Assembly (NCBI GenBank): GCA_902621205.1
Contig: CACNLH010000005.1
Coordinates: 1-64,000 of the forward strand
Direction: 5' to 3'
DNA from: an uncultured Alphaproteobacteria bacterium
Lineage (GTDB): Bacteria > Pseudomonadota > Alphaproteobacteria > HIMB59
Length of the DNA stretch: 64,000 bases
Of the stretch, positions 8,751 to 17,325 are shown piece after piece; within the stretch, counting starts at the first letter, position 1, and every line of letters starts with the position of its first letter. The notes under the pieces were generated by a model. It was given only the letters and a program-made list of their open reading frames with translations, did not search any database and was not told the origin of the DNA. A program made the position numbers and the translations under genes.

Positions 8751-9230
8751 TTAAATAATCTTCTCAATTTCTTTATCCTCGAGATTGCCATTGATAATAA
8801 CAAGAGGGCAATGTAACGAATTAGATTTTTCATATATTAGTTTGTCAATTAAAGGCCCAGGTTTACCAATATCTTTACTTGTAGCAAGAACAATTGTTGA
8901 ATTAGATGAATATTTATTTAAGAAACTTATAAACTCATCAATTTCATTATATTTAAATATTTCAGATTTTGCTTTAATTTTAGATTTATCTAAGATGTAG
9001 TTATGCACCTCTTTGTGTTTTAATTTTTCAGTTGCGATCTGATCTGTATCCAAAATTTTTTCAGCTCCTGATGTAAGCATCATACCTTCGCTTGCGCTTT
9101 GAATAAAGCTAACTGTAGTAATATTAGATTTAGTTATTTTTGCTCTCCTTATAGCAAATTTAACTGCAGTCCACATTTCAGCACTTTGATCAATAACTAC
9201 AAAATAATTTCTATTATTTTTTTTTTTCAT
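8751..9230 (-). CDS. Universal stress protein (UspA family)
   Basis: A 159-residue single Usp domain. It opens with NYFVVIDQSAEMWTAVKFAIRRA, the first strand and helix of the fold, and ends with STIVLATSK and HCPLVIINGN, the usual final strands. A classic G-2x-G-9x-G(S/T) ATP loop is not evident, so ATP binding is doubtful. Usp proteins are cytoplasmic factors tied to stress survival, generally without an assigned reaction. The start overlaps the TIGR02186 gene by 4 bases (ATGA) and the stop directly abuts the DUF2256 frame. Confidence 0.8.
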   Translation of the reverse strand: MKKKNNRNYFVVIDQSAEMWTAVKFAIRRAKITKSNITTVSFIQSASEGMMLTSGAEKILDTDQIATEKLKHKEVHNYILDKSKIKAKSEIFKYNEIDEFISFLNKYSSNSTIVLATSKDIGKPGPLIDKLIYEKSNSLHCPLVIINGNLEDKEIEKII

Positions 9231-9904
9231 TTTTTTCTAAATATTAAATTTGTAACTAAACTAAGCAATAATGATATAGCAATCAAAATTATAATATAAA
9301 TAAAAGACTCAGTTTTTAATAACTTTTCCAACTTATATGAAATACCTCCTTTTTTTATTTGCAAGTTTTTAGATACAATTTTAACAATTTCATTGTTTTT
9401 TAATTCGTACATATAAACCTTTATATTTCCAGGAGAAATATTATCTGGTATTAAAAATTTTTTTAAAAATAGATCTCCACTTAAACTTTCAAGCTCCTCT
9501 TCTATATACAAATTTTTTACTTTCATTGCTCTTCTTATTTTATGTAGCTCAAGAGAGTGATTACTGATTAATAAATGTGTATCTTTTAAACTCGAAAATA
9601 AAAATATTTCATTCAAAGTCATTTTAGGAGATGTGAAGATTGCAAAGAAACTAGGTTGATTATTTAACTCTTTTGTCTCATTAATCCATAAAAAACCTTC
9701 TTTAACTTTTGTCGTCAATTTAGCTTTTTTATTCTCTCCTTCGAAAATGAAGATAATATCACTGTCTTTATCTTTATTCCCAAATAAAACAATTTCTTTT
9801 CCTAAAAAATTTGAGTTTATTTCAATTTCAAACTGATCTAAGGAAAAATTAGATGCAAATCCAATTTTAAAAAAAAATAAGATTATTAAAATATATTTAC
9901 ACAT
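9227..9904 (-). CDS. TIGR02186 family membrane-anchored periplasmic protein
   Basis: A 225-residue protein with an N-terminal hydrophobic signal segment (about residues 3-17), a soluble region, and a C-terminal transmembrane helix (about 200-222) ending in basic residues. The order QFEIEINSNFLGKEIVLFG near the N-terminus and the architecture match the alphaproteobacterial TIGR02186/Alph_Pro_TM family, which is characteristically encoded beside a TauE/SafE permease, as here. Function is unknown; a partner role for the permease is inferred from the neighbourhood. It overlaps the permease gene by 8 bases and the stress-protein gene by 4. Confidence 0.75.
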   Translation of the reverse strand: MCKYILIILFFFKIGFASNFSLDQFEIEINSNFLGKEIVLFGNKDKDSDIIFIFEGENKKAKLTTKVKEGFLWINETKELNNQPSFFAIFTSPKMTLNEIFLFSSLKDTHLLISNHSLELHKIRRAMKVKNLYIEEELESLSGDLFLKKFLIPDNISPGNIKVYMYELKNNEIVKIVSKNLQIKKGGISYKLEKLLKTESFIYIIILIAISLLLSLVTNLIFRKK

Positions 9905-10799
9905 AATTTATAATGAATAAGTTTTCAGGTGTTCTAAATAAATCATAAGCTAAAAATGATGAAATAATTAATAGTAACATACCAAATGTAACCTTTAAAT
10001 TTTCTTGATCAAGTATATCAACTATCCTTGCAGCTAGTACAGCACCTATAGAGCTACTTACAATTAATGCTAAAGCCAACACAAAATCTACATTTTGATT
10101 TATGTAAATTTGCAAAAATAATGATACAAAGGATACTATCGTGATGTTAAATAGAGATGTCCCTATTACTGAAATAGTTTTCATCCCTAAAAAATAAATC
10201 ATACATGGAATAAGTATAAAGCCACCTCCAATACCAGTTAGTCCTGTCAATACACCTATAAAAAAACCAATTAAAAGTGGTGCTAGAACACTTATATACA
10301 GTTTAGATTTTCTATACTTAATTTTAAAAGGAAGCCCATGTATCCAAGAATGCTGGTGTAATTTAAATTTTTTATTTTTATGTACAATATTAACTTTAGC
10401 TGTTTCATAAAGAATAAATACAGCAGTTATAATTAAAAGAATTATATATATACTATTTAAATAGTTATCAATTAAACCAATAGTTTTTAAATTATTTAGA
10501 ATTACTACACCAAAAAGTGTCCCCACTAATCCTCCAACAACCAATGTTAAGCCCATCTGATAGTCTATGTTTTTTCTTTGAAAATGACTTACAACACCAG
10601 TTGATGTTGAGGCGAATACTTGAACAGTTGTAGTTCCAACTGCAACAGCTGGAGGAATACCAACAAGTATCAATAGAGGAGAGGATATGAAACCTCCACC
10701 TATTCCAAAGAGTCCAGATATAAAACCAATTCCAATTCCAAGGGAAATTAATATATAAATATTTATGGATATTTCAGCAATAGGTAGGTAAAAATTCAT
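9897..10799 (-). CDS. TauE/SafE family anion permease
   Basis: A 300-residue inner-membrane protein with two homologous halves, each carrying the family's glycine motif: GLFGIGGGFISSPLL near the N-terminus and GLTGIGGGFILIPCMIY after the central loop. About eight hydrophobic segments flank a basic cytoplasmic loop. Relatives export sulfite, sulfoacetate or other small organosulfur and organic anions; the substrate is not determinable. It heads a minus-strand chain with the TIGR02186 protein and Usp, and is divergent from the DHFR/RibD-like gene. Its closeness to the formate/molybdenum genes may be incidental. Confidence 0.85.
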   Translation of the reverse strand: MNFYLPIAEISINIYILISLGIGIGFISGLFGIGGGFISSPLLILVGIPPAVAVGTTTVQVFASTSTGVVSHFQRKNIDYQMGLTLVVGGLVGTLFGVVILNNLKTIGLIDNYLNSIYIILLIITAVFILYETAKVNIVHKNKKFKLHQHSWIHGLPFKIKYRKSKLYISVLAPLLIGFFIGVLTGLTGIGGGFILIPCMIYFLGMKTISVIGTSLFNITIVSFVSLFLQIYINQNVDFVLALALIVSSSIGAVLAARIVDILDQENLKVTFGMLLLIISSFLAYDLFRTPENLFIINYV

Positions 10800-10843
10800 A
10801 TATTGAAATAAAATATTATACTTAAAATTAACAAAATAAATTA

Positions 10844-11377
10844 ATGATTAAATACACTTTAGCATTTGCATGTTCAAGCGATGGTTTTATTGCAAAATAT
10901 TCTGGTGATAATCCATTTGAATGGACTAGCTTGGAAGATAAAAAACATCTAGGAAATTTAATAAAGAATCATAAGTGGCAAGTTATGGGCAGAAAGACTC
11001 ATGAATTAAATCCAAACGAGTCAAGATCAAGAATTATTTTTTCTAGAAAATACCAAAAAATCAAACAAATTAAAAATTCAATAAATCAATATTATTTTAA
11101 TCCAGATATTAACCAGTTGGATGAATTTAAAAATCTCTGCAAAGAAAGTGTTTTAATTTTAGGGGGAACGAGTGTTCATGATTATTTTTTATATGCTGAT
11201 TTAATTGATGAAATTTTTATTACTGTAGAGCCTATAAAATTTGGAAAGGGCTTACCAGCTTTTACATACATAAATTTTAAGGATTTAGTTCCTTACTTAA
11301 ATGAGAGAGGATACCGTCATTCTGAACAAAAAATTAATGATAATGGTTCTATGTTAGTTAATTTCTCAAAAACTTAG
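10844..11377 (+). CDS. Dihydrofolate reductase-like / RibD C-terminal domain protein
   Basis: A 177-residue protein of the DHFR/RibD-C fold. The start IKYTLAFACSSDGFIA is the first strand and loop, WQVMGRKTHE is the NADPH-binding GRKT motif, and LILGGTSVHDYFLYADLIDEIFITVEPI is the second nucleotide-binding segment. Enzymes of this fold reduce pterins or ribosylpyrimidines with NADPH. Whether this is a true dihydrofolate reductase is unclear, since these stand-alone proteins are usually uncharacterised. It is convergent with mobA (12-base overlap). Confidence 0.7.
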   Translation: MIKYTLAFACSSDGFIAKYSGDNPFEWTSLEDKKHLGNLIKNHKWQVMGRKTHELNPNESRSRIIFSRKYQKIKQIKNSINQYYFNPDINQLDEFKNLCKESVLILGGTSVHDYFLYADLIDEIFITVEPIKFGKGLPAFTYINFKDLVPYLNERGYRHSEQKINDNGSMLVNFSKT

Positions 11378-11959
11378 AAGTTCTGTGTAATCTTTTTTGT
11401 CGTTTACATTAAAAAATTCTATTTTTTTATTTTTTTTAAAATTTATATAATCAAATCCAATTTCTTCAGCAAATTTCATAATTTTATAACCATTATTTTT
11501 TAAAAGAACTTCATTTAATTCCGAAAATATTTTTGATGACCAAAAAGAGAACATTGGTTCGATAATGTTATCAATCTTACAAATATAGACTTTATTCTTT
11601 TTTTCTGTAATTGAGATAAAATTATCTATGATACCTGTATTTATTATTGGCGCATCAGTGGGAAAAAGTGCAAACCATAAATCCTCTTTTGAGTTTTTAT
11701 ATAGATCAAGAGCGCTATGTAACCCAGCTAGTGGCCCTTTATAACCGCCAATTTTATCACTTACAACTTTATAACCAAAGATTTTGTACTTACTGATATC
11801 TCTATTAGCATTAATTATAATCTCATGAGACTTTTCTTGCAGACTTTCTATTAAAATTTCAATAAAACTTTTATCTTTAATTTTTAAAAAACTCTTATTT
11901 TCATAACCCATTCTGGAGGATTTACCTCCTGTTAGTATTACAGATACAAGCTTACTCAT
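11366..11959 (-). CDS. mobA: Molybdenum cofactor guanylyltransferase
   Basis: A 197-residue nucleotidyltransferase that attaches GMP to molybdopterin, giving the guanine-dinucleotide cofactor used by DMSO-reductase-family enzymes such as formate dehydrogenase. The N-terminal LTGGKSSRMG (9-18) is the GTP-binding motif and Asp102 in FPTDAP is the conserved metal-site aspartate. It overlaps fdhD by 8 bases on the same strand, and the island also encodes MobB, MoeA and the formate dehydrogenase, which fits the assignment over MocA-type relatives. Confidence 0.88.
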   Translation of the reverse strand: MSKLVSVILTGGKSSRMGYENKSFLKIKDKSFIEILIESLQEKSHEIIINANRDISKYKIFGYKVVSDKIGGYKGPLAGLHSALDLYKNSKEDLWFALFPTDAPIINTGIIDNFISITEKKNKVYICKIDNIIEPMFSFWSSKIFSELNEVLLKNNGYKIMKFAEEIGFDYINFKKNKKIEFFNVNDKKDYTELLSF

Positions 11960-12764
11960 CTTTGGTATATCTAAATTCTCCAGATAAAATATTTAGCCTT
12001 TTACCTCTAATTCTTCCAATCATTGTTAAATTTTTCTTTCTAGCTATTTCAACTGCCCAAGCAGTGAAACCTGAACGAGATAATAGTATTGGTATTTCCA
12101 TTTTGATGCATTTCAATACCATTTCACTTGTAAGCCTACCAGTAGTGTAAAAAGACATTTCTTTTGCGTCTATTTTCTTATCAAGTATTAAACCAGCAAT
12201 TTTATCAACAGCATTATGTCTTCCCACATCTTCAAAATAATACAAAGGCTTATCTCCCTGACATAAGACACAACCGTGTATTGCACCTACAGATAAATAT
12301 AAACTTGGCTCAGTATTAATTTTTTTGGATAAATTCATAAGCTGTTGATGATCTATTTTTATTTTTTTATTTAAGGAAATGGTGTTTATTTCTTCAAATA
12401 AGTCTCCAAATACAGTTCCTTGTGCACAACCAGAGGTATTTACTTTCTTCTTTAATTTTTCTTCGTAATTAGTTTTACTTTTTGTTCTTACAACGACTGT
12501 CTTTAGGTCTTTATGAAGCTCAATCTTTTTTACATCGTCTATATTATTAAGCATTCCCTGATTGAACAAATAACCTATTGCTAAATATTTTGGATAATCT
12601 CCTATAGTCATTATTGTCACTATTTCTTGGTTGTTTAAGTATAGCGTGAGTGGTTTTTCTTCAATTATTGGAATTTTTGTTATTTCGCCTTTTTCATTAA
12701 TTGATTTTTTTAATTTAAATAAAGATCTGTTATTTACACTAGGTTTAATTAAAAAATCTGTCAT
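11952..12764 (-). CDS. fdhD: Formate dehydrogenase accessory sulfurtransferase FdhD
   Basis: A 270-residue FdhD from the ATG at 12764; a longer frame up to 12803 would run into the divergent mobB. FdhD carries sulfur from a cysteine desulfurase to the Mo-bis-MGD cofactor of formate dehydrogenase, which is required for activity. The active-site loop is TSGCAQG with Cys113. In E. coli the loop is C-x-x-C; here the second cysteine is replaced by glycine, leaving one reactive cysteine. The conserved YFEDVGRHNAVDK segment is present. It is divergent from mobB by 29 bases and overlaps mobA. Confidence 0.9.
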   Translation of the reverse strand: MTDFLIKPSVNNRSLFKLKKSINEKGEITKIPIIEEKPLTLYLNNQEIVTIMTIGDYPKYLAIGYLFNQGMLNNIDDVKKIELHKDLKTVVVRTKSKTNYEEKLKKKVNTSGCAQGTVFGDLFEEINTISLNKKIKIDHQQLMNLSKKINTEPSLYLSVGAIHGCVLCQGDKPLYYFEDVGRHNAVDKIAGLILDKKIDAKEMSFYTTGRLTSEMVLKCIKMEIPILLSRSGFTAWAVEIARKKNLTMIGRIRGKRLNILSGEFRYTKDE

Positions 12765-12793
12765 TTTTTTCTTGATTGTATTATGGTGACAAG

Positions 12794-13282
12794 GTGAAAA
12801 CAATAGCTGTTATTGGTTGGAAAAATAGTGGCAAAACTACTTTAGTGAGTAATTTAGTAAAATTTTTTAAAGAAAAGAAAATAAAAGTTGGTGTGGTAAA
12901 ACATGCCCACCATTCTTTTGACATTGATCATCCCAACACAGATAGCTATAAAATTAGAAAATCTGGAGCTTATAAAACTACATTAGTATCAGATAAAAGA
13001 CTCGCACTCATTGAAGAGAAAGTTGAGTCGCATATTAACCTAGAACGTCTGTTAGAGATTAACAAAGATTGTGATTTGCTAATATTCGAGGGGTTTAAGA
13101 GATTTGATGATTTGATAAAGTTAGAAGTAAGTTTACAAAAAAATAACAAAGACTACCTCTACAAATCTTTTGATAATGTTAAATATATCGTTACAGATGA
13201 TAATATCGATCATCCAATTCAGTCCTTTAATCACAGTCAAATAGAAAAAATTGCCTCTAAGATATATTATGAAAACTCCTGA
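12794..13282 (+). CDS. mobB: Molybdopterin-guanine dinucleotide biosynthesis protein B
   Basis: A 162-residue P-loop GTPase. The N-terminal GWKNSGKTT (8-16) is the Walker A motif, followed by GVVKHAHHSFDIDHPNTDSYKIR and a later LLIFEGFK typical of MobB. It is an accessory factor for MobA and not strictly essential in E. coli. I take the GTG at 12794 as start, which places the P-loop at the usual position; the TTG at 12776 would add six residues. It overlaps moeA by 14 bases. Confidence 0.88.
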   Translation: MKTIAVIGWKNSGKTTLVSNLVKFFKEKKIKVGVVKHAHHSFDIDHPNTDSYKIRKSGAYKTTLVSDKRLALIEEKVESHINLERLLEINKDCDLLIFEGFKRFDDLIKLEVSLQKNNKDYLYKSFDNVKYIVTDDNIDHPIQSFNHSQIEKIASKIYYENS

Positions 13283-14447
13283 GCTAATATCTTTCAAACT
13301 TGCGCAAAAAATAATTATTCGGGAAAAAAAGAAGTTATTTCAAGAGTCTAAAATTAAATTAATGGAAGCACATAATGCAGTAGTATCAAGAACAATTACT
13401 TCACCAATAAACCTACCCTTACAAAACACTGCAGGATTAGATGGTTATATTGTTTCTGATAAAAATCTTAACAAAGTATCAATATCTAATAAGCTTCTAA
13501 ACGCTGGACATTCATATAAAAGATTAAATCCCAATTTAGCCTATAAAATAAATACAGGAGGAATTATTCCACATAACTTTAAAAATTTTATTTCATTAGA
13601 AAACGCAAAAGTTGAGGGAAAAAATCTATTAGTCCAATACTCAAAAATATCTAATAAAGATATAAAAAAGAAAGGTGAGGATTTAAAAAAAAATAAAATA
13701 TTGATAAAAAAAAATGAAAAAATTGATTTTATAAAAATTGCATTACTTTCATCAGTAGGGATTACAAATTTATGGGTTTATAAAACTTTGAGAGTTGCTG
13801 TCGTATCGTCAGGAAATGAATTAATAAAATCTGGCAAAAAAATTAAAGATCACCAAATATATGACTCAAACAAATATCAAATAATTCATTTTTTAGAGAA
13901 ATTCAACATAAAGGCTCATGACTTAGGTGTTTTGAAAGATGATGAAATAAAAGTCGATAAATTTTATAAAAAAAATCAGAGTAAATTTGATATTATAATT
14001 AGTTCAGGAGGCTCCTCATTTAGCTCGAAAGATTACATATCTTCTTTTCTAAGTCAAAATACTGATCTTCTTTTTAAATATGTTAGAATTCAACCAGGTC
14101 GACCTGTAATATTTTCAAAATTAAAATTTAATTATTATTTTTCACTACCTGGAAATCCATTAGCTGTTTTCACTAATTTATTTTTTTTAGTAAGTTTATT
14201 TATAGATCCTTCACGTAAAGATAATTCTAGTATTACCAAATCTTACCAATCTGGATTTTCAGAAAATAAAAAATCTAATATTACAAAATTTTATCGTGTG
14301 AAATTATCTAAAAATTTACTTTATACTCATAACTCAAAAGGTTCTGCTAAACTAATTTCTCTCTCTGAAGCAGATGGGTTAGCATTTGCTCCAGAGGGAA
14401 TTGATAAAATAAAAAAAGGCGAAAAAATAAGTTTTATTGAATTTTAA
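13269..14447 (+). CDS. moeA: Molybdopterin molybdenumtransferase
   Basis: A 392-residue MoeA, which inserts molybdate into adenylylated molybdopterin. Family marks include QNTAGLDGYIV near the N-terminus (PxxSAMDGYA in most members), AVVSSGNELIKSG and IYDSNKYQI in the MogA-like domain, IISSGGSS, and PGRPVIFSK with LPGNPLAV. The GLDG variant replaces the usual AMDG. I use the ATG at 13269, inside the end of mobB. The moeA end overlaps convergent tusA by 14 bases. MoaA, MoaC, MoaD and MoaE are not in this window. Confidence 0.9.
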   Translation: MKTPELISFKLAQKIIIREKKKLFQESKIKLMEAHNAVVSRTITSPINLPLQNTAGLDGYIVSDKNLNKVSISNKLLNAGHSYKRLNPNLAYKINTGGIIPHNFKNFISLENAKVEGKNLLVQYSKISNKDIKKKGEDLKKNKILIKKNEKIDFIKIALLSSVGITNLWVYKTLRVAVVSSGNELIKSGKKIKDHQIYDSNKYQIIHFLEKFNIKAHDLGVLKDDEIKVDKFYKKNQSKFDIIISSGGSSFSSKDYISSFLSQNTDLLFKYVRIQPGRPVIFSKLKFNYYFSLPGNPLAVFTNLFFLVSLFIDPSRKDNSSITKSYQSGFSENKKSNITKFYRVKLSKNLLYTHNSKGSAKLISLSEADGLAFAPEGIDKIKKGEKISFIEF

Positions 14448-14655
14448 ATTTAATATTTACTAAATTACCCTTTTTTTTTAGTGAAATGATCTCATATTTT
14501 TTTTCTTCACAAAAATTTTTAAAGTCAAATTGCGATAATGGGTCATCGCTTTCTATGGTAAGAACATCATTTTTTTTTAACTTTTTTATAAATTTTTCAG
14601 CTTTTAAGACAGGTATAGGGCACTCAAAACCTTTAGTATCTAGATAATAATCCAT
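14434..14655 (-). CDS. tusA: TusA/SirA-like sulfurtransferase
   Basis: A 73-residue protein with the TusA signature CPIP, Cys12 being the persulfide-carrying residue, in GFECPIPVLKAEK. TusA-family proteins accept sulfur from IscS-type desulfurases and relay it to tRNA thiolation or molybdenum-cofactor pathways. Its position between moeA and the LysR/formate-dehydrogenase genes makes a role in sulfurating the molybdenum cofactor, perhaps via FdhD, attractive; that is inference. It is divergent from the LysR gene across 27 bases. Confidence 0.82.
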   Translation of the reverse strand: MDYYLDTKGFECPIPVLKAEKFIKKLKKNDVLTIESDDPLSQFDFKNFCEEKKYEIISLKKKGNLVNIKFKIQ

Positions 14656-14682
14656 TTACATATATATTTATTTTAAAAATAC

Positions 14683-15564
14683 ATGGAAATAAAGAATTTA
14701 GAAATTATTTTAGCTTTAGATAGTGAAAAACATTTCAATAGAGCGGCAGAAAAATTAAAAATATCTCAACCTGCTTTATCTATGAAGCTAAAGGCTCTAG
14801 AAAATGAAATAGGGGTAAGATTAGTAAAAAGAGGAAAGAACTATATTGGATTAACTTCAGAGGGAGAAATTTTAAAAGAAAGATTTAAAAATATTGTTAA
14901 AGAATACACTAATATTAAACAGTTAAGCTCTGAGTTAAAAAATAATTTAACTGGAAATTTAAGAATAGGTGTTATTCCTACAGCTTTATTGGAAGTTTCT
15001 TTTTTATTAAATAGTTTTGTTAAAAAATTTACAAATGTCAAATTGCAAGTAATTTCTATGTCTTCCAATGAAATTGATAAAAATCTTCATGATTTCAAAT
15101 TAGATTTAGGGATAAGTTATTTAGAAAATGAACCAATATTAGGGGTTGAGAAGATACCTTTATATAAAGAAACATATTTTCTCATATCTAAAAAAGAAAA
15201 TTTAAAAAACAAAAAAAAATTAAAATGGCATGAAATAGGTAATTTAGATCTATGTTTAATTTCTAAAGAAAATCAGTTTAGAAGAATATTAGATGCTGTT
15301 TTTAAAGAGAATAATATTAACCCACGAGTTTTAATTGAGTCAAATTCTATGACTCATATATACTCTCACGTAAATAGTTCAGAATTTTCAACAATTATGC
15401 CATATATATTTACTCAGTCATTCAATTACGACGAGAATACAAATTTTATTCAATTAATTTCTCCAGAAATATCTCATAAAGTAGGTATAGTTCATATTGA
15501 TGATAATCGACCATCACCTATTAAAAATAACTTTTTAAAATTCTTAAAAAGCTTTAATAAGTAA
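14683..15564 (+). CDS. LysR-family transcriptional regulator, probable regulator of the fds genes
   Basis: A 293-residue LysR-type regulator. The N-terminal winged helix-turn-helix spans roughly residues 1-60, with FNRAAEKLKISQPALSMKLKALE as its core, followed by a linker helix and a type 2 periplasmic-binding-protein-like effector domain from about residue 90. It lies 63 bases upstream of the formate dehydrogenase genes on the same strand, and a perfect inverted repeat of LysR-box type sits in that gap. Control of the fds operon in response to a small effector, possibly formate, is inferred from position only. Confidence 0.85.
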   Translation: MEIKNLEIILALDSEKHFNRAAEKLKISQPALSMKLKALENEIGVRLVKRGKNYIGLTSEGEILKERFKNIVKEYTNIKQLSSELKNNLTGNLRIGVIPTALLEVSFLLNSFVKKFTNVKLQVISMSSNEIDKNLHDFKLDLGISYLENEPILGVEKIPLYKETYFLISKKENLKNKKKLKWHEIGNLDLCLISKENQFRRILDAVFKENNINPRVLIESNSMTHIYSHVNSSEFSTIMPYIFTQSFNYDENTNFIQLISPEISHKVGIVHIDDNRPSPIKNNFLKFLKSFNK

Positions 15565-15567
15565 TAC

Positions 15568-15592
15568 TTATCAATTAATTAGTTATTGATAA
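15568..15592. promoter_or_regulatory. Perfect inverted repeat, likely LysR operator before the fds genes
   Basis: TTATCAAT (15568-15575) and ATTGATAA (15585-15592) are exact reverse complements separated by 9 bases. Nested inside is a T-N11-A pattern, the usual LysR-box form. It lies 36 bases before the fdsB start and 4 bases after the LysR stop. It is AT-rich with no T-run, so it does not look like a terminator. Confidence 0.6.
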
Positions 15593-15627
15593 TTGAATAT
15601 TAATAAAAAATTACTAAGTTATATTAA

Positions 15628-17325
15628 ATGAAAGACTTACAAAGTAAGATTCATCCAGGTTCTGGTAGAAGAAAAGCATTAGAATTCAACAAGGGTCGCC
15701 AAAGTGACGACCAGTCTATTGATGATCTTAAAAACCTTATACCTAATGATTATTTTAGACAAAGGGATATGCTTATTGAAAGCCTTCACTTAATTCAAGA
15801 CCATTATAAATGTCTTAAACCAAAACATTTAACAGCACTGTCCGAATTAACAAATTTACCTTTAACTGAAATTTATGAAACAGCATCATTCTACGCTCAC
15901 TTTGATATTTATAAAGAGGATGATATTAGCCCTCCCGAAACAACAATTAGAGTTTGTGACGGTATTACATGTGAGATGAACGGATGCAAAACTTTAGAAA
16001 AAAATTTGAGTGATAGTGTATCTTCTAATGTAAGAGTAGTTAGAGCTCCTTGTATGGGAAGGTGTCACCAAGCACCAGTAGTTGAGGTAGGAAAAAAACA
16101 TTTTGTAAACGCAGATGTAAGTGTAGTTCAAAAAGCCTTAAAGGAGCAAGATACAAAACCAGTTATACCAAATTACATTAGCTATGACGATTATGTAAAA
16201 AAAGGTGGATATAAAATTCTAAAGGATTGTATTGAAAATAAAAAAGATCCGATGAAGCTCATAGAAGAAATGGAGCAATCAGGTTTGAGAGGTCTTGGTG
16301 GTGCAGGATTTCCAACTGGTAGAAAATGGAGATTTGTAAGAGCAGAAGATAAACCGAGGTTAATGGCAATTAATGGCGACGAGGGTGAACCAGGGACATT
16401 TAAAGATCATCATTATCTTTCAAGAGATCCACATAGATTTCTTGAGGGAATGCTAATTGCTTCATGGGTAGTTGAGGCAACAGATGTATATATATACATG
16501 CGAGATGAGTACCCTGATGTAATAAAGTTTTTAAAGCAAGAAATTAAAATTTTAGAAGAAAAAAATTTAAATACTAAAACAAGAATTCATTTTAGAAGAG
16601 GTGCTGGTGCCTACATTTGTGGTGAAGAGTCATCAATGTTAGAAAGTTTAGAGGGTAAAAGAGGATTACCTAGACATAAACCTCCATTTCCATCTCAAGT
16701 AGGACTTTTTGGTAGACCAACATTAATACACAATGTTGAAACAGTTTTTTGGGTAAGAGAGATTTTGGAAAAAGGTGCTGTATGGTTTAGTAGTCATGGT
16801 CTCAATGGTAGAAAAGGTTTAAGAACATTCTCTGTATCGGGAAGAGTAAAAAACCCTGGTGTAAAGCTAGCTCCGGCAGGTATCACAATAAAACAACTTA
16901 TTGATGAGTATTGTGGCGGTATTCAAGAGGGGCATAAATTTAAAGCATACTTACCTGGGGGGGCCTCTGGAGGAATACTTCCTGCAAAATTAGATAATAT
17001 TCCGCTTGATTTTGATACATTACAAGAGCATGGCTGTTTTATTGGTTCGGCTGCTGTAGTCGTTTTATCTGACAAAGATAACATGAAGGATATAGCAAAA
17101 AATTTAATGTTCTTTTTTCATGATGAAAGTTGTGGTCAATGTACCCCTTGTAGAAATGGAACTGAAAAAGCTCTTAAACTCATGAACCAATCATCCTGGG
17201 ATGTAGACCTCTTAAAAGAATTATCATCAGCAATGATGGATGCTTCAATATGTGGTTTAGGACAAGCAGCTCCAAACCCAATGCTTTCAGTTATTAAACA
17301 CTTCCCAGAGGAGGTAACCAACTAA
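15628..17325 (+). CDS. fdsB: NAD-dependent formate dehydrogenase, fused gamma-beta subunit (NuoE-like plus NuoF-like)
   Basis: A 565-residue fusion of two diaphorase modules. Residues about 30-175 are NuoE/FdsG-like, with [2Fe-2S] cysteines 110, 115, 142 and 146. Residues about 185-560 are NuoF/FdsB-like: RGLGGAGFPTGRKW (221-234) for FMN/NADH, GAYICGEESS, and [4Fe-4S] cysteines 502, 505, 508 and 542. The unit passes electrons from the FdsA chain to NAD+. In Rhodobacter and Cupriavidus fds operons these are separate genes, so the fusion is notable, though fused forms occur elsewhere. Its TAA shares a base with the fdsA ATG. There is no strong ribosome-binding site. A complex I origin is unlikely with FdsA next door. 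Confidence 0.9.
   Translation: MKDLQSKIHPGSGRRKALEFNKGRQSDDQSIDDLKNLIPNDYFRQRDMLIESLHLIQDHYKCLKPKHLTALSELTNLPLTEIYETASFYAHFDIYKEDDISPPETTIRVCDGITCEMNGCKTLEKNLSDSVSSNVRVVRAPCMGRCHQAPVVEVGKKHFVNADVSVVQKALKEQDTKPVIPNYISYDDYVKKGGYKILKDCIENKKDPMKLIEEMEQSGLRGLGGAGFPTGRKWRFVRAEDKPRLMAINGDEGEPGTFKDHHYLSRDPHRFLEGMLIASWVVEATDVYIYMRDEYPDVIKFLKQEIKILEEKNLNTKTRIHFRRGAGAYICGEESSMLESLEGKRGLPRHKPPFPSQVGLFGRPTLIHNVETVFWVREILEKGAVWFSSHGLNGRKGLRTFSVSGRVKNPGVKLAPAGITIKQLIDEYCGGIQEGHKFKAYLPGGASGGILPAKLDNIPLDFDTLQEHGCFIGSAAVVVLSDKDNMKDIAKNLMFFFHDESCGQCTPCRNGTEKALKLMNQSSWDVDLLKELSSAMMDASICGLGQAAPNPMLSVIKHFPEEVTN

Noticed and set aside
15568-15592. Rho-independent terminator after the LysR gene
   Set aside because: The dyad is AT-rich, with no GC stem and no T-run after it; an operator is more likely.
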